This document shows positions 41,304 to 50,931 of a stretch of 64,000 bases of DNA, in pieces. This stretch comes from Microbulbifer marinus (lineage in GTDB: Bacteria > Pseudomonadota > Gammaproteobacteria > Pseudomonadales > Cellvibrionaceae), in assembly GCF_900107725.1 (NCBI RefSeq), contig NZ_FNQO01000001.1, positions 1,232,458 to 1,296,457 of the forward strand, in the 5' to 3' direction. Positions within the stretch are counted from its first letter, which is position 1, and each line of letters begins with the position of its first letter. A program made the position numbers and the translations under genes. The notes below the pieces were generated by a model. It saw only the letters and a program-made list of their open reading frames with translations, was not told where the DNA came from and ran no database searches.

Positions 41304-41951
41304 TTATTTGACCGCGTCGAACAACCACGGCGCCTGCTCGCGGCGCTTGGCCTCATAAGTGCGGATATCGTCCGCATCTTCCAGTGTCAGGCCGATATCG
41401 TCGAGACCGTTCAGCAGGCAGTGCTTGCGGAATGCATCCACTTCAAAATCGATGGTCTCGCCATTCGGTTTGACGACCTGCTGCTTTTCCAGGTCGATGG
41501 TCAGCTGGTAGCCTTCCTCCGCGTACATCTCGTCGAACAACTGATCGACAATCGTCTCATCCAGTACGATCGGCAGCAGGCCGTTCTTGAAACAGTTGTT
41601 GAAGAAAATATCGGCGAAGCTCGGTGCGATGATCGCGCGGAAACCGTAATCGTCCAGGGCCCAGGGCGCGTGTTCGCGGCTGGAGCCACAGCCGAAGTTT
41701 TCCCGCGCCAGCAGCACAGAAGCGCCCTGATAGCGCGGATAGTTCAGTGCAAATTCCGGGTTCAACGGGCGCTTGGAGCAGTCCTGGCCCGGCTGGCCCT
41801 CGTCCTGGTAGCGCAGCTCGTCGAACAGGTTCGGACCGAAACCGGTGCGCTTGATGGATTTCAGGAACTGTTTCGGAATGATCAGATCCGTATCCACATT
41901 GGCGCGATCCATCGGTGCCACCAGACCTTTGTGTTGGGTAAAAGCCTTCAT
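41304..41951 (-). CDS. leuD: 3-isopropylmalate dehydratase small subunit
   Basis: A 215-residue swivel-domain subunit that pairs with LeuC to isomerise isopropylmalate. It begins [30 protein letters not shown], and contains [16 protein letters not shown], the substrate-recognition loop. The start lies one base after the leuC TAA stop, which fixes it and shows coupling; a longer in-frame frame upstream is just the end of leuC out of frame. Length is near the family usual (about 200-215). Confidence 0.97.
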   Translation of the reverse strand: MKAFTQHKGLVAPMDRANVDTDLIIPKQFLKSIKRTGFGPNLFDELRYQDEGQPGQDCSKRPLNPEFALNYPRYQGASVLLARENFGCGSSREHAPWALDDYGFRAIIAPSFADIFFNNCFKNGLLPIVLDETIVDQLFDEMYAEEGYQLTIDLEKQQVVKPNGETIDFEVDAFRKHCLLNGLDDIGLTLEDADDIRTYEAKRREQAPWLFDAVK

Positions 41952-41952
41952 C

Positions 41953-43398
41953 TTAAATTCCCCCCTCGCTCTGGGCAGTCGCCATTTCACGCACATCGAC
42001 AAAGCGGCCGGCAATCGCCGCCGCTGCCGCCATGCCCGGGCTCACCAGGTGGGTGCGGCCGCCGTAACCCTGGCGCCCCTCGAAGTTGCGGTTGGATGTG
42101 GAAGCGCAGTGCTCACCGGCGCCCAGCTTGTCCGCGTTCATCGCCAGGCACATGGAGCAGGACGGCTCGCGCCATTCGAAACCGGCGTCGATAAAGACCT
42201 TGTGCAGCCCCTCTTTCTCCGCCTGCGCCTTCACCGCCTGGGATCCCGGCACGATCAGTACCTGCTTGACGCTGTCGGCCTTTTTCTGGCCCTTGGCCAC
42301 CGCAGCGGCCGCGCGCAGGTCCTCGATACGGGAGTTGGTGCAGGAACCGATAAATACCCGGTCCAGCTTGATGTCGGTGATTTTCTGGCCGGCGTTCAGG
42401 CCCATATATTCCAGCGCGCGCTCGATACCGGCGCGCTTGGTCGCATCATTGATGGTTGCCGGATCCGGCACCTGCGCGCTCACTCCGACCACCATTTCCG
42501 GGGAAGTACCCCAGCTCACCTGCGGTTCGATCTCCTCGCCGCGCAGCTCCACCACCACATCGAACACGGCATCGTCGTCGGAGTGCAGCTGGCTCCAGGC
42601 TTCTACAGCGCGGTCCCAGTCAGCGCCTTTCGGCGCGTAGGGTTTGTCTTTCACGTAGTCCAGCGTGATCTGGTCCACCGCCACCATGCCGGCGCGCGCG
42701 CCCGCCTCGATGGCCATGTTGCAGACGGTCATGCGCCCTTCCATCGACATATTGCGCATCACCTCGCCACCGAACTCAATCGCATAGCCGGTACCGCCGG
42801 CGGTGCCAATCTTGCCGATAATCGCCAGCACCACGTCTTTCGCGGTCACGCCCGGGCCCAGCTCGCCGTCCACGCGCACGAGCATGTTCTTCATCTTTTT
42901 CTGGATCAGGCACTGAGTCGCCATCACGTGCTCGACCTCGGAGGTGCCGATACCGTGCGCCAGGGCGCCGAGAGCGCCGTGAGTGGAGGTATGGGAGTCA
43001 CCGCAGACCACGGTCATGCCCGGCAGGGTGGCGCCGGTCTCGGGACCGATCACGTGGACGATGCCCTGCCCCGGCTCATTGATGCCGAATTGCACCACGT
43101 CGAAATCACGGCAGTTCTCATCAAGAGTCTGCACCTGGATGCGCGATACCTCATCGCGGATACCGGCCACGCCGGCAGCGCGCTCGGCCGCCTCGGACGG
43201 CACATTGTGGTCCGGCGTCGCCACCAGCGAGTCTTTGCGCCAGGGTTTGCGACCGGCCAGTCGCAGGCCTTCAAACGCCTGCGGCGAAGTCACCTCGTGG
43301 ATCAGGTGGCGGTCGATATAAATCAGTGCGGTGCCGTCTTCCCGGCTCTTTACCAGGTGGTCCTGCCAGAGTTTGTCGTAGAGCGTCTGCCCGGCCAT
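41953..43398 (-). CDS. leuC: 3-isopropylmalate dehydratase large subunit
   Basis: A 481-residue aconitase-family subunit carrying a 4Fe-4S cluster. Cluster ligands are in [15 protein letters not shown] and in [11 protein letters not shown]. The N-terminal motif [36 protein letters not shown] is typical. A GAGGAG lies eight bases before the ATG. It is the first gene of the leuCDB operon and faces a LysR gene across a 249-base region that should hold the promoters. Confidence 0.97.
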   Translation of the reverse strand: MAGQTLYDKLWQDHLVKSREDGTALIYIDRHLIHEVTSPQAFEGLRLAGRKPWRKDSLVATPDHNVPSEAAERAAGVAGIRDEVSRIQVQTLDENCRDFDVVQFGINEPGQGIVHVIGPETGATLPGMTVVCGDSHTSTHGALGALAHGIGTSEVEHVMATQCLIQKKMKNMLVRVDGELGPGVTAKDVVLAIIGKIGTAGGTGYAIEFGGEVMRNMSMEGRMTVCNMAIEAGARAGMVAVDQITLDYVKDKPYAPKGADWDRAVEAWSQLHSDDDAVFDVVVELRGEEIEPQVSWGTSPEMVVGVSAQVPDPATINDATKRAGIERALEYMGLNAGQKITDIKLDRVFIGSCTNSRIEDLRAAAAVAKGQKKADSVKQVLIVPGSQAVKAQAEKEGLHKVFIDAGFEWREPSCSMCLAMNADKLGAGEHCASTSNRNFEGRQGYGGRTHLVSPGMAAAAAIAGRFVDVREMATAQSEGGI

Positions 43399-43489
43399 GG
43401 CCGTTTCTCCTCGTTTTTTGATTGGCGCAGTCTAGCCTCCGGCATTGAATAACATCAATTTATATTTATTATAAGAACTAGTCGGATAT

Positions 43490-43506
43490 GGAATAATCTG
43501 TATTCC
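43490..43506. promoter_or_regulatory. 17-bp inverted repeat between leuC and LysR gene
   Basis: GGAATAATCTGTATTCC is a perfect 6-5-6 inverted repeat in the divergent promoter region, 92 bases upstream of leuC and 142 upstream of the regulator gene. LysR proteins often bind such a site between their own gene and a divergent target, so it is a candidate operator. The strict T-N11-A pattern is not centred on it. Confidence 0.45.
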
Positions 43507-43542
43507 ACGACGGATTGACGAAGGACTACACCCCGAAGCGAA

Positions 43543-43618
43543 GGCGCTGCTGCCGGGGGCCGCTTGAGAAACATTTGCCGATCAGGCTGTTGAAAAAGCG
43601 GCCACCGGCAGCGGCGCC
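43543..43618 (+). repeat. Dyad-symmetric conserved element, copy A
   Basis: A 23-bp stem (43543-43565 with 43596-43618) encloses a 30-base loop. All positions pair except one G-A mismatch at stem position 15, and one pair is G-U. A second copy occurs at 54207-54282 with the same mismatch position. The loop shares GAAAC, TTGCCGAT and AGGCTGTT with copy B; GCC and GGC within the loop could form a small inner hairpin. It lies 30 bases before the LysR gene's ATG. I do not recognise a named family; it could be a REP/MITE-like repeat or a structured RNA. Confidence 0.8.
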
Positions 43619-43647
43619 GCCTCGCAATACCTAAAAGGTATCGAACG

Positions 43648-44541
43648 ATGGAAATCCAATGGCTAAAGGCCTTCCTCGCCATCGCCGAGCAGGGCTCGGC
43701 ATCGGAGGCGGCCGAACATCTACACCTGACCCAGCCCGCCGTCAGCAAGCGCCTTGCCGCACTGGAACAACAACTGGGCACACCGCTGTTCGACCGTATC
43801 GGCCGGCGCCTGCAGCTCACCGACGCCGGCCGCGCGCTGCTGCCGCGGGCGCGCCATATCCTCAATGAAGTCAGCGATGCCGAGCGCGAGCTGCGCTCAC
43901 TCGGCGGCGAGGTCACCGGCAGCCTGCGCATCGCCACCAGCCACCACGTGGGCCTTCACCACCTGCCACCGGTACTTAAGGAATTCAGCACCCGCTATCC
44001 AGAGGTGGCACTGGATATCGACTTTGTCGATTCAGAACAGGCCTATGAAGCACTGATGGCCGGGGAATATGAACTGGCCGTGGTCACGCTGGCGCTGAAG
44101 GAATACCCGAGCCTGGACGCGCGCGTCATCTGGCCGGATCCCTGCGTGGTGGTCGCCGCACCCGATCACCCTCTCGCCAAGATGAAAACTGTGGATCTCA
44201 CCGACCTGGCCCACTATCCCGCCATACTGCCGGATCTGAACACCTATACCGGCCGCCTGATCAAACGCGAGTTCGACGCCCAGGGATTGCGATTGACCGC
44301 CAAGCTGGCCACCAACTTTCTCGAAACCATCAAGATGATGGCCGGCGTCGGACTCGGCTGGAGCGTGCTGCCGCGCACGCTGGTGGACGACAGCCTCGCC
44401 GTGCTGCCGGTGGAGAAACTGCATGTGGTGCGCAATCTCGGCGTTATCAGTCACCGCGCGCGTACGCTCAGCAATGCCGCCAGCGCCCTGCAGCAGCTGC
44501 TTTTTGCCGCAGCGGATAAAAATTCAACAGAAAAAATCTGA
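43648..44541 (+). CDS. LysR-family transcriptional regulator, divergent from leuC
   Basis: A 297-residue regulator with the N-terminal HTH AIAEQGSASEAAEHLHLTQPAVSKRLAALEQQLGTPLFDRIGRRLQLTDAG and a CysB/CbbR-like effector domain starting GSLRIATSHHVGLHHLPPVL near residue 92. The divergent placement next to leuC is also found in Pseudomonas and suggests control of the leu operon, but the effector is not known. AAGG lies ten bases before the ATG. A conserved hairpin element is located directly upstream, so it would be in this gene's leader if transcription starts before 43543. Confidence 0.92.
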   Translation: MEIQWLKAFLAIAEQGSASEAAEHLHLTQPAVSKRLAALEQQLGTPLFDRIGRRLQLTDAGRALLPRARHILNEVSDAERELRSLGGEVTGSLRIATSHHVGLHHLPPVLKEFSTRYPEVALDIDFVDSEQAYEALMAGEYELAVVTLALKEYPSLDARVIWPDPCVVVAAPDHPLAKMKTVDLTDLAHYPAILPDLNTYTGRLIKREFDAQGLRLTAKLATNFLETIKMMAGVGLGWSVLPRTLVDDSLAVLPVEKLHVVRNLGVISHRARTLSNAASALQQLLFAAADKNSTEKI

Positions 44542-44637
44542 CCGCAATCACACTATTTACGTAAAGCGTACCGTTGACATCAGTATGCCAGCAAAAAAAA
44601 GGTAAACTCCGCCACAACTATAAGACGGAGAGAACCC

Positions 44638-45375
44638 ATGAAAAAAACAGCACTCGCCCTGTGCGCCGCCCTCGCCAGCGGCGCCGCCAGCGCAGATACC
44701 ATCCTCGGCGTTGACGCCAGCGCCGGCATCTGGCAGCCGACCTACACCGGCGGTATCGGTGTCGACAATTTCAATATGGATGAGTTTGCCCTGGCGGAAG
44801 ACAACATCACCTTCCTGCAGGCAGCCCTGGAGCACCCGATCCCGCTGGTGCCGAACATCATGCTGTCCCACAGCAGCATCCAGACCGATGGTGCCGCCCA
44901 GCTCGGCGAGTTCGTGCAGTTCGGTGATGAGACTTTCCTGATCGGCAGCGAGGTAAGCTCGGACCTGGATCTGAGCCACACCGACGCCACCCTGTATTAC
45001 GAAATTCTCGACAACTGGGTGAACCTGGACGTCGGCCTGACCGCGCGCCAGTACAAAGGTGAACTATCTGTGGCGAGCGCGTTCCAGTCTGAGACCATCG
45101 AACTGAATGGCTACCTGCCGATGGCCTACGGCATGGCCCGTTTCGACCTGCCGTTTACCGGCTGGTCCGTGATTGCCCAGGGCAATGGCACCGGCTACAA
45201 AGGCGACACCCATACCGACCTGACCGCCAAAGTGCGCTGGGACTTCGCCCCGGGTCTCGACTTCGCCGTTGAGGCCGGCTACCGGGTAATGAGCCTGGAA
45301 TTGCAGGAACTGGACGATCTGCAGACCGACATCGAAATCAAAGGCCCGTACCTGGGTCTGAATCTGCACCTGTAA
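44638..45375 (+). CDS. TIGR04219-family outer membrane beta-barrel protein
   Basis: A 245-residue exported protein with a signal peptide (residues 1-20, cleavage after AASA). The mature chain alternates hydrophobic and polar residues in strands typical of a small beta-barrel. It ends in a GPYLGLNLHL strand, with the terminal aromatic/hydrophobic pattern of outer membrane proteins (last residue Leu rather than Phe). The opening ILGVDASAGIWQPTYTG is that of the TIGR04219 family. AGACGGAGAG precedes the ATG. Function is unknown. It has its own terminator, shared with aroC from the other strand. Confidence 0.85.
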   Translation: MKKTALALCAALASGAASADTILGVDASAGIWQPTYTGGIGVDNFNMDEFALAEDNITFLQAALEHPIPLVPNIMLSHSSIQTDGAAQLGEFVQFGDETFLIGSEVSSDLDLSHTDATLYYEILDNWVNLDVGLTARQYKGELSVASAFQSETIELNGYLPMAYGMARFDLPFTGWSVIAQGNGTGYKGDTHTDLTAKVRWDFAPGLDFAVEAGYRVMSLELQELDDLQTDIEIKGPYLGLNLHL

Positions 45376-45392
45376 TCGGGGTTGCAGAAAAT

Positions 45393-45426
45393 AAAAAAAG
45401 GGCGGCAATTTGCCGCCCTTTTTTTT
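45393..45426. terminator. Bidirectional Rho-independent terminator
   Basis: Seven As, a stem GGGCGGCAA/TTGCCGCCC, then a run of eight Ts. It sits between the convergent outer-membrane protein gene and aroC and can serve both strands. Confidence 0.93.
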
Positions 45427-45436
45427 ATTGTGAAAA

Positions 45437-46528
45437 TTATTTTTCTACCGTCACCACACCCGGTGTGACATCCCCATTCTGTCCACGCTGGCGCAGCGCG
45501 TGATCGATCAGCACCAGCGCCATCATTGCCTCGGCAATCGGGGTTGCGCGGATGCCGACGCAGGGATCGTGACGCCCCTTGGTGACCACCTCGATCGGAT
45601 TGCCGTGGGTGTCGATGCTGCGCCCGGGGATGCGCAGGCTGGAAGTGGGCTTCAGCGCGATATGGGCGACTATGTCCTGGCCGCTGGAAATGCCACCGAG
45701 CACGCCGCCGGCATTGTTGGAGAGAAAACCCTCCGGGGTAATCTCGTCGCGGTGCTCGGTGCCTTTCTGCTCGACACTGGCAAAACCCGCGCCGATCTCT
45801 ACCCCCTTGACCGCGTTGATGCTCATCAGCGCATGGGCGAGGTCGGCGTCGAGGCGATCGAAAATCGGCTCACCGAGTCCGGCCGGCACACCGGAAGCCT
45901 GTACCGAGATGCGCGCGCCGATCGAGTTGCCCTCCTTGATCAGCGCCTGCATATAGGCTTCCATCTCTGGCACCTTGTCCGCGTCCGGGCAGAAAAACGG
46001 ATTCTGCCCGACCTGCTCCCAATCCAGCTTCTCAATCTTGATCGGCCCCAGCTGGGACAGATAGCCGCGCACTTCGATGCCGTACTTCTGCCGCAACCAC
46101 TTCTTGGCGATGGCGCCAGCGGCGACGCGCATGGCCGTCTCGCGCGCAGAGGAGCGGCCGCCGCCGCGGTAGTCGCGCAGGCCGTATTTCTGCCAGTAGG
46201 TGTAATCGGCGTGAGCCGGGCGCACCTGCTCGGAGATGTTCGCGTAGTCTTTGGAGCGCTGGTCGGTGTTTTCGATCAGCAGGCCGATCGGCGTGCCGGT
46301 GGTTTTGCCCTCGAACACGCCGGACAGGATCTTTACCTGATCCGCCTCGCGGCGCTGGGTGGTGTAGCGGGACGTGCCGGGCTTGCGCCGGTCCAGTTCC
46401 AGCTGGATCTCGTCCTCGCTGATCTCCAGTCCGGGCGGGCAGCCGTCGACGATACAGCCCAGAGCCAGGCCGTGACTCTCGCCAAAAGTAGTGACGCTAA
46501 ACAACTTGCCAAAGGTGTTGCCCGACAT
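45437..46528 (-). CDS. aroC: Chorismate synthase
   Basis: A 363-residue FMN-dependent enzyme for the last step of the shikimate pathway (EPSP to chorismate). Signature blocks are [51 protein letters not shown], and the C-terminal [25 protein letters not shown]. Length matches other bacterial AroC proteins. It lies downstream of prmB on the same strand with a gap of 143 bases; the order prmB-aroC is common. Confidence 0.97.
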   Translation of the reverse strand: MSGNTFGKLFSVTTFGESHGLALGCIVDGCPPGLEISEDEIQLELDRRKPGTSRYTTQRREADQVKILSGVFEGKTTGTPIGLLIENTDQRSKDYANISEQVRPAHADYTYWQKYGLRDYRGGGRSSARETAMRVAAGAIAKKWLRQKYGIEVRGYLSQLGPIKIEKLDWEQVGQNPFFCPDADKVPEMEAYMQALIKEGNSIGARISVQASGVPAGLGEPIFDRLDADLAHALMSINAVKGVEIGAGFASVEQKGTEHRDEITPEGFLSNNAGGVLGGISSGQDIVAHIALKPTSSLRIPGRSIDTHGNPIEVVTKGRHDPCVGIRATPIAEAMMALVLIDHALRQRGQNGDVTPGVVTVEK

Positions 46529-46671
46529 AAGCGACCGTTCCTGCCTCTCAGTGATTGGCGCAGCGATTCTGCGGTGGGAAGCCGCGCATTATAGAGGATT
46601 CCCCCTACCGGGTGCGCCGCGCGCGCTAAAAAGCACAATTGGTGCGCGCGACGGCCCCTGCGTAAGAGGAA

Positions 46672-47595
46672 TTATTCGGCGTCGAAATAGGATTGGTAGG
46701 CGAGCAGCTCCTCGCGGCTGATGACGAAGACGCCGTGGCCGCCATCCTCGAACTCCGGCCACAGGAAAGGCACTTCCGGGAAGGCCTGCTCCAGCGCCTC
46801 CCAGCTGTTGCCCACCTCACACACCAACAGGCCGTCCGGCTGCAGGTGATTGGCCGCCTGGCGCAGCAGCTGGCGGGTAAAATCGAGGCCGTCCTCGCCG
46901 GAACCCAGTGCGATTTCCGGCTCCGCCCGGTATTCGTCGGGCATTTCCGCCAGGTCGCGCGCATCCACATAGGGTGGGTTACACACGATCAGCTCGTAGC
47001 TGAAGCCATCCAGGCCGGCGAACATATCGGACTGCACCGCCCGCACCCGCTCGTTCAGCTGGTGGCGGTTGATGTTGATCTGCGCCACCTCGACGGCACC
47101 TTCGGAAATATCGCTGAGATCGACCCGGGCCTCGGGAAACGCCTCGGCACAGGCGATGCCGATACAGCCGCTGCCGCAACAGAGATCCAGGATCGCCAGT
47201 GGTTCCACCTTCAGCCACGGCTGGAACTCAGCGCGGATCAACTCCCCGATCGGCGAGCGCGGCACCAGCACGCGCTCGTCCACGTAAAAAGGTATACCGC
47301 AGAAATAGGCCTCGCGGGTCAGGTAGGGGACCGGCAGCCGCTCCTCGACGCGCCGCTCCAGCAGCGCCATCACCTCGCGGCGCTCCTCCATCGTCAGGCG
47401 TGCCTGCAGCACCTCCGGCTTGCTCTCGAGCGGCAGGTGCAGGCCGTGCATCACCAGCAGGACCGCCTCGTCCCAGGCGTTGTCGGTGCCGTGGCCAAAC
47501 CACAGCCCGGCCTCGTTGAACCGGCTGGCACCCCAGCGGATATAGTCCAGCACCGTCGCCAGTTCGTGGAGGCTGGATTCACGCCTTTCTATCAT
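46672..47595 (-). CDS. prmB: Ribosomal protein uL3 N5-glutamine methyltransferase
   Basis: A 307-residue SAM-dependent methyltransferase that modifies a glutamine of ribosomal protein L3. SAM motif I is ILDLCCGSGCIGIACA (about residues 138-153) and the catalytic motif is NPPYVDAR. The N-terminal helical domain includes TVLDYIRWGASRF and VPYLTREAYFCGIPFYVDERVLVPRSPIGELI, which separates PrmB from PrmC and HemK paralogues. The start MIERRESSLHEL at 47595 gives a length near E. coli PrmB (310); longer frames extend into the divergent folE. Confidence 0.94.
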   Translation of the reverse strand: MIERRESSLHELATVLDYIRWGASRFNEAGLWFGHGTDNAWDEAVLLVMHGLHLPLESKPEVLQARLTMEERREVMALLERRVEERLPVPYLTREAYFCGIPFYVDERVLVPRSPIGELIRAEFQPWLKVEPLAILDLCCGSGCIGIACAEAFPEARVDLSDISEGAVEVAQININRHQLNERVRAVQSDMFAGLDGFSYELIVCNPPYVDARDLAEMPDEYRAEPEIALGSGEDGLDFTRQLLRQAANHLQPDGLLVCEVGNSWEALEQAFPEVPFLWPEFEDGGHGVFVISREELLAYQSYFDAE

Positions 47596-47716
47596 CGAAT
47601 CTATCCTTAAATACGTTGAAACTCTGCGCCCATCTGTGCGGATCTTTACTCTCTGGTGACAAAAGCTTAGGGTAGCGCACCCGCCCCCTCGGGCTGAGAT
47701 GTTGGAAAAGAGCAGC

Positions 47717-48259
47717 ATGAACGAACACTACGCGCGAATTATCGAAGCAATTGGCGAGGATCCGCAACGCCCCGGGCTGAAAGACACCCCGAAGCGCGCC
47801 GCCAAGGCCATGCAATACCTGACTCGCGGCTACCAGCAGACTGTCGAAGAGATCGTCAACGACGCTCTCTTCCCGTCCGATTGCAGCGAGATGGTGCTGG
47901 TCAAGGATATCGAACTCTACTCCCTCTGTGAGCACCACCTGCTGCCGTTTATCGGCAAGGCGCACGTGGCCTATATCCCCGACGGCAAGGTCGTGGGCCT
48001 GTCCAAGGTCGCGCGTATCGTCGACATGTTCGCGCGCCGCCTGCAGATCCAGGAGCAGCTGACCGTGGAAATCGCCGAGACCCTGCAGCGAGTCACCAAC
48101 GCCGCCGGCGTAGGGGTTATCATCGAAGCCAAGCACATGTGCATGATGATGCGCGGCGTGGAGAAACAAAACTCGGTCATGAAGACCTCGGCGATGCTCG
48201 GCACCTTCCGCAGCAACCAGGCCACCCGCAACGAATTCCTGTCCCTGATCAGCCAGTAG
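47717..48259 (+). CDS. folE: GTP cyclohydrolase I
   Basis: A 180-residue enzyme that opens GTP for folate (dihydroneopterin triphosphate) synthesis. Conserved blocks include [38 protein letters not shown] (zinc-binding Cys and His) and [19 protein letters not shown] (second zinc Cys). The start MNEHYARI at 47717 fits the family; an ATG six codons earlier is also in frame. It is transcribed away from prmB. Confidence 0.95.
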   Translation: MNEHYARIIEAIGEDPQRPGLKDTPKRAAKAMQYLTRGYQQTVEEIVNDALFPSDCSEMVLVKDIELYSLCEHHLLPFIGKAHVAYIPDGKVVGLSKVARIVDMFARRLQIQEQLTVEIAETLQRVTNAAGVGVIIEAKHMCMMMRGVEKQNSVMKTSAMLGTFRSNQATRNEFLSLISQ

Positions 48260-48333
48260 CGGTTCACCGTACACGGCACAGGGAAGTGTCATGCGGCCTC
48301 GAGGCCGCATAACTTTCACGGAGTGAATGAAAA

Positions 48334-48678
48334 ATGCCCCATCTGGTCATCGAGTACGCCAAAAAGCTCGAGGATAAGGTCTCCATCGCCGCCCTGGTCA
48401 GTTCGGCCCAGGAAGCGATGCACCGATCCGGCCTCTTCGCCTCCCACACGATCAAGACTCGCGCCCTGGCTTACGAGCAGTTTATTGCCGGCGACAAGGG
48501 CGGCAGTTTTATCCATGCCGAGATACGCCTGCTCGAGGGGCGCAGCGACCGGGAGCGGGAGGCACTGAGTTCGTCGGTATTTAACTGCCTGTGCCAATTT
48601 GCCGACGGGGTGCCGGCGGTAACGGTGGAGGTGCGGGAAATGGACCCGGTCTGTTACTCGAAAAGGCTGCCTTTCTGA
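48334..48678 (+). CDS. 5-carboxymethyl-2-hydroxymuconate isomerase-like tautomerase
   Basis: A 114-residue protein of the CHMI family in the tautomerase superfamily. Met-Pro at the start exposes Pro1, the catalytic base, after Met removal (MPHLVIEYAKKLEDK). The body carries FIHAEIRLLEGRSDREREALSSSVF, the family core. In aromatic degradation CHMI isomerises a homoprotocatechuate ring-cleavage product; no such pathway genes are nearby, so this is probably a stand-alone tautomerase of unknown substrate. It lies 74 bases after folE. Confidence 0.88.
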   Translation: MPHLVIEYAKKLEDKVSIAALVSSAQEAMHRSGLFASHTIKTRALAYEQFIAGDKGGSFIHAEIRLLEGRSDREREALSSSVFNCLCQFADGVPAVTVEVREMDPVCYSKRLPF

Positions 48679-48715
48679 CGGCGCGTCGATAGCCGCCGGG
48701 CCCTGCCCGGGTTCA

Positions 48716-49600
48716 CTAGTCGCTCTCGCCACGCAGGAATGGCCCAAACCACTCCGCGATGCCCTCGGCGCCCTCCTCCATATGCAGGTGGTGACCGCCT
48801 GGCATTTCCTTCACATCAATATTGGGATGCTCGGCCAGCACCGGCCGCAGCCGCTTGATCATATCCACTATACCCTCCGCTGCCAGCACCAGGCGAATCG
48901 GCATCGTGGCCCGGTCGAGGAACGCTTTTACCTGCGCATTGTTCAGCTTGGCGGTGGAGGTGGCCATCAGGCGCGGATCGTTGCTCCAGGTGACGCCGTC
49001 ACCGGCGCTGACGGTGCCGCGCTCGGTCAGCGCACGGGCGGCGCCGTCAGACAGCGGAAACATGCCGTTTTTCCGCGCTTCCACGGCCTCCTCAAACGAA
49101 GCGAAGTGGCGAGGCTTGCGCGCCGCGTAGCGGGCGCGCTGGGCAATTGCGCGAGCAAGAATTTCCGGCGCCTCGGCATCCTCCGCTGGCGGCGGTACCA
49201 GCCCGTCGATCAGTGCCAGGCGCTCGATTCGATCCGGAAAGGCGCCGGCGGTAATCATCGCCGCCACCGCACCGCGGGAGTGGGCGAGCAGCGAAAACTT
49301 GCGCCAACCCAGTGCGTGGGCCACCCCCAGCACGTCCTCGGCCTCTTCCCAGATGTTGTAGTTGGCATCGAGGGAGCGGTGATAACTGCGGCCGTGGCCG
49401 GCCATGTCCACCGCGACCAGGTTCAGCCCGCCGAGCAGCGGCGCCAGCCGGTCGAAACTGGCGCAGTTGTCGAGCCAGCCGTGCAACGCCAGCACCGGCG
49501 CGCCGTCGGCAGAGCCCCACTGGCGCGCGGCGACAGTCCTGCCACCGAATTCGAGGGTCCTTTCAACAAAGGGGTGAGAGTCGCGGGGAGATTGATTCAT
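48716..49600 (-). CDS. Alpha/beta-fold hydrolase
   Basis: A 294-residue soluble hydrolase. The oxyanion region is LALHGWLDNCASFDRLAPLL, the nucleophile elbow is AHSRGAVAA (Ser after His), and the catalytic His is in MPGGHHLHMEE near the C-terminus. The order and spacing are those of the esterase/epoxide-hydrolase-like branch. The start chosen is MNQSPRDSHP at 49600; the in-frame ATG four codons earlier is equally possible. It follows sixA on the same strand after about 145 bases that contain two small hairpins. Substrate is unknown. Confidence 0.86.
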   Translation of the reverse strand: MNQSPRDSHPFVERTLEFGGRTVAARQWGSADGAPVLALHGWLDNCASFDRLAPLLGGLNLVAVDMAGHGRSYHRSLDANYNIWEEAEDVLGVAHALGWRKFSLLAHSRGAVAAMITAGAFPDRIERLALIDGLVPPPAEDAEAPEILARAIAQRARYAARKPRHFASFEEAVEARKNGMFPLSDGAARALTERGTVSAGDGVTWSNDPRLMATSTAKLNNAQVKAFLDRATMPIRLVLAAEGIVDMIKRLRPVLAEHPNIDVKEMPGGHHLHMEEGAEGIAEWFGPFLRGESD

Positions 49601-49745
49601 GATCGGCAACATCCGGGAAACAGGTGGGCGATGTTGCAGCGATCGCCGCGCGCTGGCAATGACCCGATGGATCAGCGGAGCTGGTGGATTAAATGGCCGG
49701 GCGGCGACTCCGCGGCCCGGTGCAGCGAAGCGCTGCGCGCCTTGC

Positions 49746-50201
49746 TTATTCCGCGTGCTGCAGCCAGTCGAGGTCGGCACAGCCGCTGGCCCAGACCTCC
49801 GCGCTGAGGCAGGCGAGGCTGGCGGTGCCCATCGGGTGCTCGCCGTCACTGCCGCAGAGGCCATTGACCAGACTGCCGACCAGCGGCTGGTGGCTGACCA
49901 ACAACAGCGGCCACTGCTCCGCCTCCTGCTGCAATGCGTCCAGCACCTGCTGCGGCGGCGTATCACCGATCAGCAGGGACTGGGGAATCACCGGCAGCCC
50001 GAGGCGCTCCGCCACGATCTGCGCGGTCTGTTGGGTGCGCACAAACGGGCTGGCCCAGATGGCGCGCACCGCGGAGAGTTCATCGGCGCGCATATCGCAG
50101 ATCTGCGCGACCTGCGCCCGCCCGCGCTCGGTCAGCTGGCGGGCGGCGTCGTCGCCAGTCATCGGCTCGGCTTTCGCATGGCGCAATATCAGTAACTGCA
50201 C
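49746..50201 (-). CDS. sixA: Phosphohistidine phosphatase SixA
   Basis: A 151-residue member of the histidine phosphatase superfamily. The catalytic His8 lies in LILRHAKAEP (RHxK type rather than RHG), followed by DAARQLTERGRAQV. SixA removes phosphate from histidine phosphotransfer proteins such as ArcB or PTS carriers in E. coli. It is placed between gpsA/DUF4389 and the hydrolase gene; gpsA-sixA proximity is remembered from Pseudomonas. Confidence 0.92.
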   Translation of the reverse strand: MQLLILRHAKAEPMTGDDAARQLTERGRAQVAQICDMRADELSAVRAIWASPFVRTQQTAQIVAERLGLPVIPQSLLIGDTPPQQVLDALQQEAEQWPLLLVSHQPLVGSLVNGLCGSDGEHPMGTASLACLSAEVWASGCADLDWLQHAE

Positions 50202-50255
50202 GGTTCACCTCCCTGTGCGTCAAAGGCGGGTATCGAGCCCACCCGTGCTGACAGA

Positions 50256-50864
50256 CTATTTGTCGCTGTCATCGCCCTTAGCGGAATCCGCATCGGTATC
50301 CTTGTCGGCGCCGGCGGAGTCGTCACTCTTTTTGGCGGCGCTGCCTTTGCTTCCGCTGTCCTTCGCGGAGCTCTTTTTGGCGGCGCTTTTCTTGGGCGGA
50401 GATTTCTTCGGCGGAGTTTTTTTCTCTTCCTTCTCTTCCTTCTCTTCCTTCTCTTCCTTCTCTTCGCCGGCATCTTCATCGCTGCCTAGTTCGATGGGGT
50501 CGTACATGCTCTGTCCGTGCGGTTCGTCGGACACAACCTCCCCCTCCACTTCCTCGGCACTCTCATAGCCGGACAAATCCTCGATATCGGATTCCGGCCA
50601 CTCGGCAAACGGAAAGGGTTTTTCCTCGGTGTTGTAAACCAGGAATTGCAGCGTCTGGTACACGTAGGAGGCGATCTGATCGCCGAGGCGGCGCAGGTTG
50701 TCGTTGGGGCTGCCGGTAATGATCGAGAACAGGAATTGCAGTATCACAACCGCCAGCATCACCAGGCCGGCAATTTCCAGCAGGAACGCGAACAGCACCA
50801 TATAGACGAGGCGCAGCCACTGGTTGCCGGAAGTCAGGTTTTCTTTCAGGTCGTCATTATCCAT
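50256..50864 (-). CDS. DUF4389 membrane protein with charged repeat tail
   Basis: A 202-residue protein from the ATG at 50864 (MDNDDLKENLTSGNQWLRLVYMVLFAFLLEIAGL). A membrane stretch at about residues 18-48 and the block GSPNDNLRRLGDQIASYVYQTLQFLVYNTEEKPFPFAEWP are the DUF4389 family marks. The C-terminal half is low complexity: an acidic stretch, then five Glu-Glu-Lys repeats, then a Lys/Ser/Ala/Pro-rich tail like that of histone H1-like proteins. A GTG start further upstream is less likely. Function is unknown. The gene follows gpsA by 67 bases. Confidence 0.86.
   Translation of the reverse strand: MDNDDLKENLTSGNQWLRLVYMVLFAFLLEIAGLVMLAVVILQFLFSIITGSPNDNLRRLGDQIASYVYQTLQFLVYNTEEKPFPFAEWPESDIEDLSGYESAEEVEGEVVSDEPHGQSMYDPIELGSDEDAGEEKEEKEEKEEKEEKKTPPKKSPPKKSAAKKSSAKDSGSKGSAAKKSDDSAGADKDTDADSAKGDDSDK
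50422..50466 (-). repeat. Five 9-bp tandem repeats in the DUF4389 gene
   Basis: TTCTCTTCC occurs four times in a row and a fifth copy differs only in its last base. Each unit encodes Glu-Glu-Lys on the minus strand. Copy-number change would alter protein length without shifting the frame. Confidence 0.9.
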
Positions 50865-50931
50865 AAAGTTATTTCCATTAGATTTCGGCACTCTGTACCA
50901 GGGTTTACGGCTTCGCTCACTTTACCTCTGT

